Source: Aestuariicoccus sp032586235 (GTDB lineage Bacteria; Pseudomonadota; Alphaproteobacteria; Rhodobacterales; Rhodobacteraceae). From it: DNA of 25,832 nucleotides. The translations under genes and the position numbers were made by a program. Below, piece by piece: positions 6,871 through 13,447 of this stretch (the stretch's first letter is position 1; each line of letters starts with the position of its first letter). The DNA is taken from the NCBI RefSeq assembly GCF_032586235.1, contig NZ_JAWHTD010000049.1:1-25832 (forward strand), given 5' to 3'. Below the pieces are notes generated by a model that was not told the DNA's origin, did not search any database, and worked only from the letters and a program-made list of their open reading frames with translations.

Positions 6871-7689
6871 ATGCCCAAGGCGACCACATTCACCGCATCG
6901 CTGCTGATGCCCCAGCTGCCCGACGATGCCGTCGTGACATTCCTCGCCTGCGCGCGCGCCACGCTCAAGGCCATGGATTGCACCAGCGGCACCGGCCCCC
7001 GCAGTTCGAAAAGCCGCGGTCTGTCCAAAGGCGACAGCCTGCGCGTTCAGGTGACGCTGGCGGACGACGACGCGCTGGGGCCGAAGGTCATGTTCACGCT
7101 CTCCCCCGCCGAGCCCCGGGCCGGCGCGGACCCGGAACGCGCGGTCAAGGTTCTGGGCGACATCGTTCTGCGCAGCCTTGCGGTCTGCAAGGCGGACCAT
7201 GTCGTCTGGCTGGACAACGACACCGTGCTGGAGCGGGACGAATTCGTCGAGCTGCGCACCTATGTATCGCCGCGCCGAACCGCGACCGGGCCCAGGCGCC
7301 ACGCCGATCCTGTCGAGATCGACGGCTGGGACACCGCCGAGGTCAACCTTGCCCGCATGTTCCGCGAGGTCCCCGCCGACATGCCCGCGCCGCAACCGCC
7401 CCATTCGCCGATGGATCGGATGCAGACGCTGATGAAAAGCCGCGTCGGTTTCGTCGCCGGACGGCTCGAGACCTTGCCGAAAACCCAATTGCGCTCCAGC
7501 GTGGCCTGCTGGGGAATGACCGGCGCTCTGGGGCTGGCGGTCTGGCCGGTGGGTGCCGCACTTGCGGTCAATCACGCCCTGCGCGGCCCCGATCTGCGTC
7601 TCGCGGCGCAGACCAGCGCGCTGACAGGGCTGGGCACGGCGCTCTATTCAAGCGGTGCGCTCGGCGCCGTTCTGCTCGGCCATTTCTGA
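6871..7689 (+). CDS. Uncharacterised membrane-anchored protein, tandem family copy 3
   Basis: 272 residues from the ATG at 6871. That start places the TASLLMPQLP motif at the same distance from the N-terminus as STAIVMPAG in copy 2; an in-frame ATG at 6817 would add 18 residues not matched in the siblings. Core: VVWLDNDTVLERDEFVEL (about 111-128). A Pro/Arg-rich linker (about 133-200) is followed by two hydrophobic C-terminal helices with the loop ALRGPDLRL. The W-G-M, P-V-G-A, RG-x-DLRL and SGAL positions line up with the other two copies. It is the most diverged copy in the helices. It overlaps the convergent DUF3445 gene by 42 bases at the 3' end. Function unknown. Confidence 0.82.
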   Translation: MPKATTFTASLLMPQLPDDAVVTFLACARATLKAMDCTSGTGPRSSKSRGLSKGDSLRVQVTLADDDALGPKVMFTLSPAEPRAGADPERAVKVLGDIVLRSLAVCKADHVVWLDNDTVLERDEFVELRTYVSPRRTATGPRRHADPVEIDGWDTAEVNLARMFREVPADMPAPQPPHSPMDRMQTLMKSRVGFVAGRLETLPKTQLRSSVACWGMTGALGLAVWPVGAALAVNHALRGPDLRLAAQTSALTGLGTALYSSGALGAVLLGHF

Positions 7690-8406
7690 CAGAGCATCGA
7701 TCACATAGGTGTGGATCGAAAAGACGACCGCCCGGGTTTCGGGCAGGCGCACCAGGCATTGCCGTTCGGACCGCAGATAGCGGCCCGCGCGGCGGTCCGT
7801 CTCGGGGCGCGGGGTCTTGTGCGAGCGCGGCTGAAAGAGCGTCGGATCGTCATAGCGCAGCCGGTTGAACCGCCAGAGCGGGCGACCCACCTGAATCCCG
7901 TCAAAAAGCCGCTGCACCCGCCGCGCGAGGCCCGCGTCGTATTCCGCCACCGGTTCGTGAATGCCGATCAGCGGGCGCATGATCTTTTCGTCCAGCCGCC
8001 AGCTGGCCGGAAAGCACAGCTCCGCCGCCGTCAGAACATGCGCATCGCCGCGCTTTTCCATCAGGCAGAGGTCCTCTTGCACCAGATGCCCCAGCGTGCC
8101 CAGCGGGTCGTCGCGATCCAGCGCCACCCGCACCCCGTCGGGCCGCGTCACCCCCTCGCCGTCGCGCACGAACCCTGCGGGCAGATGCGCCAGCACGGTC
8201 TCGAAAAGCTCCTCGACCGCCGGAACGGCCGAGGGGTCGCAGGCCAGCACGGCCTCACGCCGCTCGCGCAAGAGCCGCGCGCGTTCGGCCATCTGTACGC
8301 CGTAAGCCTCGTCCACCCGCAGCCAATCGGCCATGTCGAAAGGGGCGATGCCCGGCAGGCCGCGCGGCTGGGTCATGTCGTCGGGGATATGCTCTTGCAG
8401 GATCAT
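7648..8406 (-). CDS. DUF3445 / haem-dependent oxidative N-demethylase-like protein
   Basis: 252 residues from the ATG at 8406 (MILQEHIP). A purine-rich AGGGGGG directly abuts this start, and the ILQ...PG segment is typical of the family's N-terminus. A start at 8376 is possible. Motifs I associate with DUF3445 (PF11927): MADWLRVDEAYGVQMAER near the N-terminus, LVQEDLCLMEK in the middle, WRFNRLRYDD, and near the C-terminus RSERQCLVRLPETRAVVFSI. Family members include haem-dependent oxidative N-demethylases and subunits linked to dimethylamine oxidation in marine bacteria; the substrate here cannot be read from sequence. The partner subunits expected of a multi-component demethylase (oxidoreductase, ferredoxin) are not in the window. 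It is divergent from dddP, with a 133-base gap, and converges with paralog 3 with overlap. Confidence 0.8.
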   Translation of the reverse strand: MILQEHIPDDMTQPRGLPGIAPFDMADWLRVDEAYGVQMAERARLLRERREAVLACDPSAVPAVEELFETVLAHLPAGFVRDGEGVTRPDGVRVALDRDDPLGTLGHLVQEDLCLMEKRGDAHVLTAAELCFPASWRLDEKIMRPLIGIHEPVAEYDAGLARRVQRLFDGIQVGRPLWRFNRLRYDDPTLFQPRSHKTPRPETDRRAGRYLRSERQCLVRLPETRAVVFSIHTYVIDALSEMAEQNGAERTA

Positions 8407-8539
8407 CCCCCCTGCTAGCGCGAACCCGCAGCGGGGCCAAGCGCCTTGCACCAAGGTTTCAAAAACGACCGCCGCGCAGGTCGCAAAACGGCGCGCCGCC
8501 GTGCTGCGATGGCGCAACGCTGGGCCAAGGGAGAGGCCC

Positions 8540-9880
8540 ATGAACACCCATTACCGCGACACCCGCAAGATCGACCCGACACGCGGGCCCATGCTTGGCG
8601 ACAACACCCCCAACGATGCCGACCGGATCGAGATCGGCCCGACGCCGCTGGCCTATGCCGAATGGCGCGCGGCGGGGCTGGCGCTGCCCGATCTGCAGGC
8701 CATGCGCCGCCATCGCTGGGAACGGCTGACCCGGCATATCGTTGCGCGCGACTACGCGGGCCTTCTGATGTTCGACCCGCTCAACATCCGCTACGCCACC
8801 GACAGCACCAACATGCAGCTGTGGAACACCCACAACCCGTTCCGCGCGGTGCTGGTCTGCGCCGACGGCTACATGGTGATCTGGGATTACAAGAACGCGC
8901 CGTTCCTGTCGTCCTTCAACCCGCTGGTGCGCGAGGCGCGGTCAGGCGCGGATCTTTTCTATTTCGACCGGGGCGACAAGGTGAACGTGGCCGCCGACGT
9001 CTTTGCCAACGACGTGCGCGCCCTGCTGGACGAACACGCGCCCGGCAACCGCCGTCTGGCGGTCGACAAGCCGATGATCCACGGGCTGCGCGCGCTCGAG
9101 GCGCAGGGGTTCGAGGTTATGGAGGGCGAGGAGGTCACCGAAAAGGCCCGCTCGGTCAAGGGCCCGGACGAGATCCTTGCGATGCGCTGTTCGGTCCATG
9201 CCTGCGAAACGGCCATGGCCGAGATGGAGCGTTTCGCCCGCACCGAGGTGCCCAAGGGCGGCGTGACCGAAGATGACATCTGGGCCGTCCTGCATGCCGA
9301 GAACATCAGGCGCGGCGGGGAATGGATCGAAACGCGGCTGCTGACCTCGGGGCCGCGCACCAACCCGTGGTTCCAGGAATGCGGCCCGCGCGAGGTGCAA
9401 TGGAACGAGATCGTGGCCTTCGACACCGACCTTGTGGGCAGCTACGGCATCTGCTGCGACATGTCCCGCACCTGGTGGATCGGCGACGCGCCCCCGCGCC
9501 CCGACATGGTCGATGCGATGCGCCATGCGCATGAGCATATAATGGTGAACATGCAGATGCTCAAACCGGGTGTGAACATCGAGGAGCTCAGCCGCAACAC
9601 CCATGTCCTGCGCCCCGAATTCCAGCGCCTGAAATACGGCTGCCTGATGCATGGCGTCGGGCTCTGCGATGAATGGCCGCTCGTGGCCTACCCCGACCGG
9701 ATGGTCGAGGGGGCCTTCGACTATGAGCTCGAACCGGGCATGACCCTCTGCGTCGAGGTGCTGGTCAGCCCCGACGGCGGCGACTTCTCGATCAAGCTGG
9801 AGGACCAGGTGCTGATCACCGAAGACGGGTTCGAGAACCTCTCGGCCTACCCCTTCGATCCGGCGCTGATGGGGGGTAAC
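8540..9880 (+). CDS. dddP: Dimethylsulfoniopropionate lyase DddP (M24 peptidase fold), stop codon apparently lost by a 1-base deletion
   Basis: The sequence closely follows roseobacter DddP as I remember it, including the N-terminus MNTHYRDTRKIDP. DddP cleaves DMSP to dimethyl sulfide and acrylate in the cytosol. Residues known from the Ruegeria lacuscaerulensis structure are at identical numbers: metal ligands Asp295, Asp297, Asp307, His371, Glu406 and Glu421, and catalytic Asp377 in HGVGLCDEW. The start has GGGAGAGG just upstream. The family ends at about residue 446 with FDPALMG(G/K). Here the codons ATG-GGG-GGT read past that point because the run at 9871-9876 has six G; a seventh would give ATG GGG GGG TAA. 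As written, the frame runs on to 10087 for about 70 unrelated residues antisense to the next gene. I place the biological end at about 9880. The catalytic part is intact. Confidence 0.93.
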
Positions 9881-9886
9881 CCACCC

Positions 9887-9907
9887 GCCCCGGACCCGAT
9901 CCGGGGC
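9887..9907. repeat. Perfect 8-bp palindrome with 5-nt loop (REP-like repeat, copy 2), after dddP
   Basis: GCCCCGGA and TCCGGGGC flank a CCCGA loop. Against the copy at 2271-2291, 16 of 21 positions are identical. Four of the five differences form two compensated base pairs (T-A to C-G, G-C to A-T), so the stem is conserved. There is no T tail. It lies between the convergent dddP and Sel1-repeat genes. Confidence 0.65.
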
Positions 9908-9954
9908 CCCATGGCGATCGGCCCCCACCACGCCCCGCACGACGACCGCCGCGC

Positions 9955-11217
9955 TCACCGTTCCAGCGCCTCCGCCGCGCCGCAAGCCCGATCCTCGCCC
10001 ATCTCGCAGGCTTTGCGAAAGAAATCCAACGCCCTCTGCGAGTCCCGTACCTCCCCGATTCCGTCGCGCAGGCTCCAGCCCGTATAATAGCAGCCCGTTG
10101 CCTCATTCATGCTGCAAGCCTGTTCGTAAAGCGCCAGCGCGCGCGGCAGGTCCAGGTCAACTCCGTCGCCCCTCTCATACCGAATCCCCAGATTGGTGCA
10201 GCCCGGCGCGTTGCCATTCTCACATGCAAAGCGCCAGAACCGGGCGGCTGTGGCGCCGTCGGTTTCATAGAGCGCAAGAGCCTCCGACATGCAGCGGGTA
10301 TTCACCCCGCCTTCGCAGGCATTCATGGCCAGCGTCAGCTTGGCTGTCGGGTTGTCGGTCAAGGCCAGCAACCGCTCGCACACGTCGCCCTTGGCCACCG
10401 AACAGACCGACCGCTCCAGCGGCGACAGCCCGTCGTCGCCCCGCTCGAGCGCGAACGACCCACCCCAGCTGCCCAGCAGGACGAATCCGCTCAGCGTCAG
10501 CGACAAGAACAGCGTAGGGCGGTTCACCACGTCGAGGTGTACGCCCAGATTGAGCCGGGTGAAGAGCCGCAGCACCCAGGTCGACAGAATGTAGACCCAG
10601 GTCCAGACCGAGGTCAGGAAGGTCGAATAGAACGGCGCCGAATAGACCGAAAAGGCCAATCCGATCGCCGCCCAGCTTGCGTTTTTCTCGGGCACGAGCC
10701 CGGTGTGTTTCACGATTTCGATGGTGATCAGGATGATCGCCGCGGTCAGCACCGCATCGGCCGCCAACACAAGGCATTGCGCCGGAGCCGAGCGCAGCCG
10801 CGGCATGCGCGACAACAGGAACCGCGTCTCCAGCAGCGACAGGTAATCGGCCACCAGATTGACCGCGACGCCGATTGCGATGGCCTCGGTCATGCTCATG
10901 GCGTTGGCAAAGCGCGTCTCCAGCGTGCCGGTCATCGCCATCAGCCCCCAGATCCCGCTGACCGCCAGAACCGAGGCGATGCAGGACCGGAACAGGCATT
11001 TACCGCTCAGGTGATTTTCGCCGAAGTGGGCGTCGAAGAGCGACAGAAAGGTCTTTGACCAGCTTTCCTCGGAATGACCGCCCATCAGCCACAGCGCGAT
11101 GTCGTCCTTGCGCTCGCGCGACAGCAGGTTGAGCGCGGCCGAGGTCATCAGGAAAAAGGCCGCCGCCAGGTACGCCTGCCACCCCAGTGTGCCCTGGAGC
11201 CAGTTCAACCATTCCAT
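9955..11217 (-). CDS. Multi-pass membrane protein with C-terminal Sel1-like repeats
   Basis: 420 residues. The N-terminal half holds about six hydrophobic segments (near 14-33, 77-97, 112-130, 145-168, 184-215 and 236-257). The C-terminal part (about 280-420) is a Cys-rich solenoid with Sel1/TPR-like repeats, e.g. ACENGNAPGCTNLGIRYERG and KACEMGEDRACGAAE, with paired Cys in each repeat as in secreted Sel1 (Hcp-like) proteins. The regular Cys pairs suggest disulfides, so the repeats probably lie in the periplasm. Sel1 repeats are protein-interaction scaffolds; the partner is unknown. The gene stands alone, converging on dddP. The start ATG at 11217 has only a weak ribosome binding site. I do not recognise the membrane half as a known family. 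Confidence 0.75.
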   Translation of the reverse strand: MEWLNWLQGTLGWQAYLAAAFFLMTSAALNLLSRERKDDIALWLMGGHSEESWSKTFLSLFDAHFGENHLSGKCLFRSCIASVLAVSGIWGLMAMTGTLETRFANAMSMTEAIAIGVAVNLVADYLSLLETRFLLSRMPRLRSAPAQCLVLAADAVLTAAIILITIEIVKHTGLVPEKNASWAAIGLAFSVYSAPFYSTFLTSVWTWVYILSTWVLRLFTRLNLGVHLDVVNRPTLFLSLTLSGFVLLGSWGGSFALERGDDGLSPLERSVCSVAKGDVCERLLALTDNPTAKLTLAMNACEGGVNTRCMSEALALYETDGATAARFWRFACENGNAPGCTNLGIRYERGDGVDLDLPRALALYEQACSMNEATGCYYTGWSLRDGIGEVRDSQRALDFFRKACEMGEDRACGAAEALER

Positions 11218-11292
11218 GCCAGGCCAATCACTCGTTCAAGCATTGCGGTTATTAAACGCCGCGCGGTGCGAGGGGTCAAGCGTCGCCGCGGT

Positions 11293-12171
11293 CTAGAACG
11301 CCGCGATCCGCGCCAGCACGCCGTGATGGTCGGACCCCAGTTTCGGCATCACCTGAGTGGAAACGGCAAAACCCGGGTCGGCCAGGACGTGGTCGATGGT
11401 GACCGGCATGGCGATATGCGGCAGATCGAAGGTCGCGCCCTGTGGGCCCGCGCGCTGCGTGCCGCTGGCCCGTGCCACGCGGGCCACGCTGTGCGACCAG
11501 CCGACCGCGTTGAAATCGCCGGCCAGGATCACCGGGCCGTCCAGTTGCTCGATCAAAGGCAGCAGGCGGTCGATCTGATCGGCCTGCCCGAAGGGCCACG
11601 GCCAGTTGAGATGGACAGACACCAGCCAGACCGCCCCCTGCCCTGTTTGCACCTGCAAAGCTGCAAGGCCATCGCCCTCGGCGCAGATTTCCGTCCCCGG
11701 CACCGCCGGAAAGCGGGTGGCCACGGCCACCCCACCCACCCCGGCGAAGGGGCAGAAAAGCTGGGTCGGGTAATCGGACTGCAGCGCCTGCAGCAAAGCG
11801 CGGTTGCGGCGCGACACCTCTTGCAGGGTCAGCATGTCGGCGCCGCTGTCGCGCACGGCGCGCAGCCAGTCGGCGTCGCTCTGCCGGTTGAAAAGCAGGT
11901 TCTGCTGGTAGAGCCTCAGATCAGCCACGACCGGGTCCTCGGTCTCCAGCCGGGGGGCCACGATCTGCGCCATCGCCAGGAACGCGAGCCCCGTCAGCGT
12001 CCAGCGCAGAATGCGCGGCCAGTCCGACCAGATCACCGGCAGCGCGAAAAACACCGCCAGCGGTACGCGGAACACCGCCAGCGAATCGCCCAGGGGGTGC
12101 AGCGCGCCCCCGTAAGAGCCCAGCAACGCCGCCCCAAACGCGAGCGACAAGACCGTCAGAATGCGCTGCAT
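11293..12171 (-). CDS. Membrane-anchored endonuclease/exonuclease/phosphatase (EEP) family hydrolase
   Basis: 292 residues from the ATG at 12171, chosen because AAAGAGAG precedes it and the product then begins with a hydrophobic helix; an in-frame ATG at 12213 lies inside the bioY terminator. Three N-terminal hydrophobic helices (about 1-24, 32-49, 56-74) are followed by a complete EEP catalytic domain. Metal and catalytic positions are visible: Asn91 (QQN), Glu118 (LQE), His187 (VSVHLN), Asp219/Asn221 (AGDFNA), Asp260-His261 (IDH) and Asp281-His282 (SDHHG). The fold includes DNases, sphingomyelinases and inositol phosphatases. With the membrane anchor and periplasmic orientation, a phosphodiesterase acting on lipid or extracellular nucleic acid is possible, but the substrate is not evident. 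Confidence 0.85.
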   Translation of the reverse strand: MQRILTVLSLAFGAALLGSYGGALHPLGDSLAVFRVPLAVFFALPVIWSDWPRILRWTLTGLAFLAMAQIVAPRLETEDPVVADLRLYQQNLLFNRQSDADWLRAVRDSGADMLTLQEVSRRNRALLQALQSDYPTQLFCPFAGVGGVAVATRFPAVPGTEICAEGDGLAALQVQTGQGAVWLVSVHLNWPWPFGQADQIDRLLPLIEQLDGPVILAGDFNAVGWSHSVARVARASGTQRAGPQGATFDLPHIAMPVTIDHVLADPGFAVSTQVMPKLGSDHHGVLARIAAF

Positions 12172-12197
12172 GGCTCTCTTTCCGTGCGATCCGCATG

Positions 12198-12224
12198 AAA
12201 AAGCCGGGCGCATGGCCCGGCTTT
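12198..12224 (-). terminator. Rho-independent terminator after bioY
   Basis: A 10-bp perfect stem (AAAGCCGGGC / GCCCGGCTTT) with a five-base loop, followed on the minus strand by a T run. It starts about 30 bases past the bioY stop and ends just upstream of the EEP gene start. Confidence 0.88.
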
Positions 12225-12252
12225 CGCTTGTTTTCCAGAGCCGTGCCGGCGG

Positions 12253-12852
12253 TCAGCCGCGGGCGCGGCCGATCAGCTTCCATGCGGCGGGCAGGATCAG
12301 CGCGGCCAGCGCCAGCTTGATCGCGTCGCCCAGCAGGAACGGCGTCAGGCCCCATGCCAGCAGCGGCTTGTCCCAGCCATAGAGCATGCCCAGCCAGATC
12401 AGGCCAGGCACGTAGATCAGCGCGTTGCCCAGCAGCATGGCACCCGCCATCTTCGGCGCGGTGCGGTCCCAGCCCGCGCGGGCCAGAACACCCAGCGCCA
12501 CGGTCGCCAGCACATAGCCGACCAGATAACCGCCGGTGCCGCCCATCATGTAGCTCAGGCCATACGCCTCGGCCGACGAGCCGGCGAAGACGTCGAACCC
12601 AAGCGCACCGACCAGCAGGTAGCCCAGGATCGTCGCCAGACCCAGTCGCGGGCCATAGGCCGCGCCGATGGTCAGCACCGCGAAGGTGCCCATGGTCAGC
12701 GGAACCGGCCACATCGGGATGCGGATCTTGGCGGCCACGGCCAGCGCGGCGATGCCGAGGATCACAAGCGCCGCCTGCTTGAGGCGCAGGGCGGTGCCTT
12801 CTGCCGGGCCAAAGACCTCGGCCAGCACGTTGCGGTTCAGTGTCAGACTCAT
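12253..12852 (-). CDS. bioY: Biotin transporter BioY (ECF S-component)
   Basis: 199 residues, about six transmembrane helices. It shows the family pattern KIRIPMWPVPLTMGTFAVL (about 43-61), then a Gly-rich helix region with MMGGTGGYLVGYV and the C-terminal LLGDAIKLALAAL. BioY binds biotin in the inner membrane and either works alone or with the BioM ATPase and BioN transmembrane subunit. No bioM or bioN is adjacent here, so it either works solo or shares a module encoded elsewhere. An AGGA-containing leader precedes the ATG at 12852. It is the middle gene of a minus-strand run, with its own terminator. No biotin operator is identifiable by eye in the 74-base upstream spacer. Confidence 0.95.
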   Translation of the reverse strand: MSLTLNRNVLAEVFGPAEGTALRLKQAALVILGIAALAVAAKIRIPMWPVPLTMGTFAVLTIGAAYGPRLGLATILGYLLVGALGFDVFAGSSAEAYGLSYMMGGTGGYLVGYVLATVALGVLARAGWDRTAPKMAGAMLLGNALIYVPGLIWLGMLYGWDKPLLAWGLTPFLLGDAIKLALAALILPAAWKLIGRARG

Positions 12853-12926
12853 CCCGGTTCATCCTTCGTCCAGAGCTTTGACCAGTGTTGTGCCGCATCG
12901 CGGCAAGCCCCGCAAGCGTTTAGCGC

Positions 12927-13343
12927 TCACGGTGCTGGCGCGTAGTGACTGGTCAGGGTGTAATCCTTGCGCGGGCCATGGACACGCCAGCGCGCGGTCC
13001 AGTGGGGCCAAGCGCTGAAATCATAGGCGACGTCGTATTGATCGGGGTCGCACCAATGCGCGGCCCCGGGGGTGTCGTCGCCCGGGATAAAGCTGTGGAA
13101 AGGTCGCCCATCGTCAAAGAATACAGAAACTTGCGCGCCGTTCTTCACCCAGAGGTAACGCCGCTCGGCCCGGATCGGCGGCTGGCCCGGCATCTGCAAC
13201 TGCCCTTCTTCGGAATAGGCCAGCCCCGCCTCGACCGGGTCGAGCCGTGCTGTGCCCTCGAACCGCGCGGTCGCCCCCGCCCGGTGATCCTCGATCCGGC
13301 GCGACAGGGTCCAGGCCCCGGCAAATTCGGCGAATGACGGCAT
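12927..13343 (-). CDS. DUF6314 family protein
   Basis: 138 residues, a small, probably single-domain cytosolic protein with no signal peptide or membrane segment. The sequence begins PSFAEFAGAWTLSRRIEDH. It has a Trp/Tyr-rich strand pattern (RRYLWVKNGAQVSVFFDDG, then HWCDPDQYDVAYDF and WRVHGPRKDYTLTSHY) that I associate with DUF6314, a lipocalin-like beta-barrel family widespread in Rhodobacteraceae. The function is unknown. AGGGAGA about 8 bases upstream supports the ATG at 13343. It may be co-transcribed with bioY 74 bases downstream, though a 6-bp stem (12891-12905) separates them. Confidence 0.8.
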   Translation of the reverse strand: MPSFAEFAGAWTLSRRIEDHRAGATARFEGTARLDPVEAGLAYSEEGQLQMPGQPPIRAERRYLWVKNGAQVSVFFDDGRPFHSFIPGDDTPGAAHWCDPDQYDVAYDFSAWPHWTARWRVHGPRKDYTLTSHYAPAP

Positions 13344-13393
13344 ATCCGCGTCTCCCTCAGGCCATGGCTAGCCCAGCCGCGCGCCAACGGCAA

Positions 13394-13425
13394 TCGCCCG
13401 CCGGGGAGGGAAACCCGGCGGGCGA
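13394..13425 (-). terminator. Strong stem-loop after the ATP-grasp gene
   Basis: A perfect 12-bp G/C-rich stem (TCGCCCGCCGGG / CCCGGCGGGCGA) with an eight-base loop, 22 bases past the stop codon of the minus-strand gene. The T tail on the minus strand is very short (TT), so termination is likely but not textbook. Confidence 0.65.
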
Positions 13426-13447
13426 CGCATCCTCGGGGAATCGTGCC

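Noticed and set aside
12853..12926. Biotin-related riboswitch or BirA/BioR operator before bioY
   Set aside because: No recognisable BioR palindrome (TTATAGATAA-type) or BirA site is visible in the 74-base spacer; only a 6-bp GC stem.
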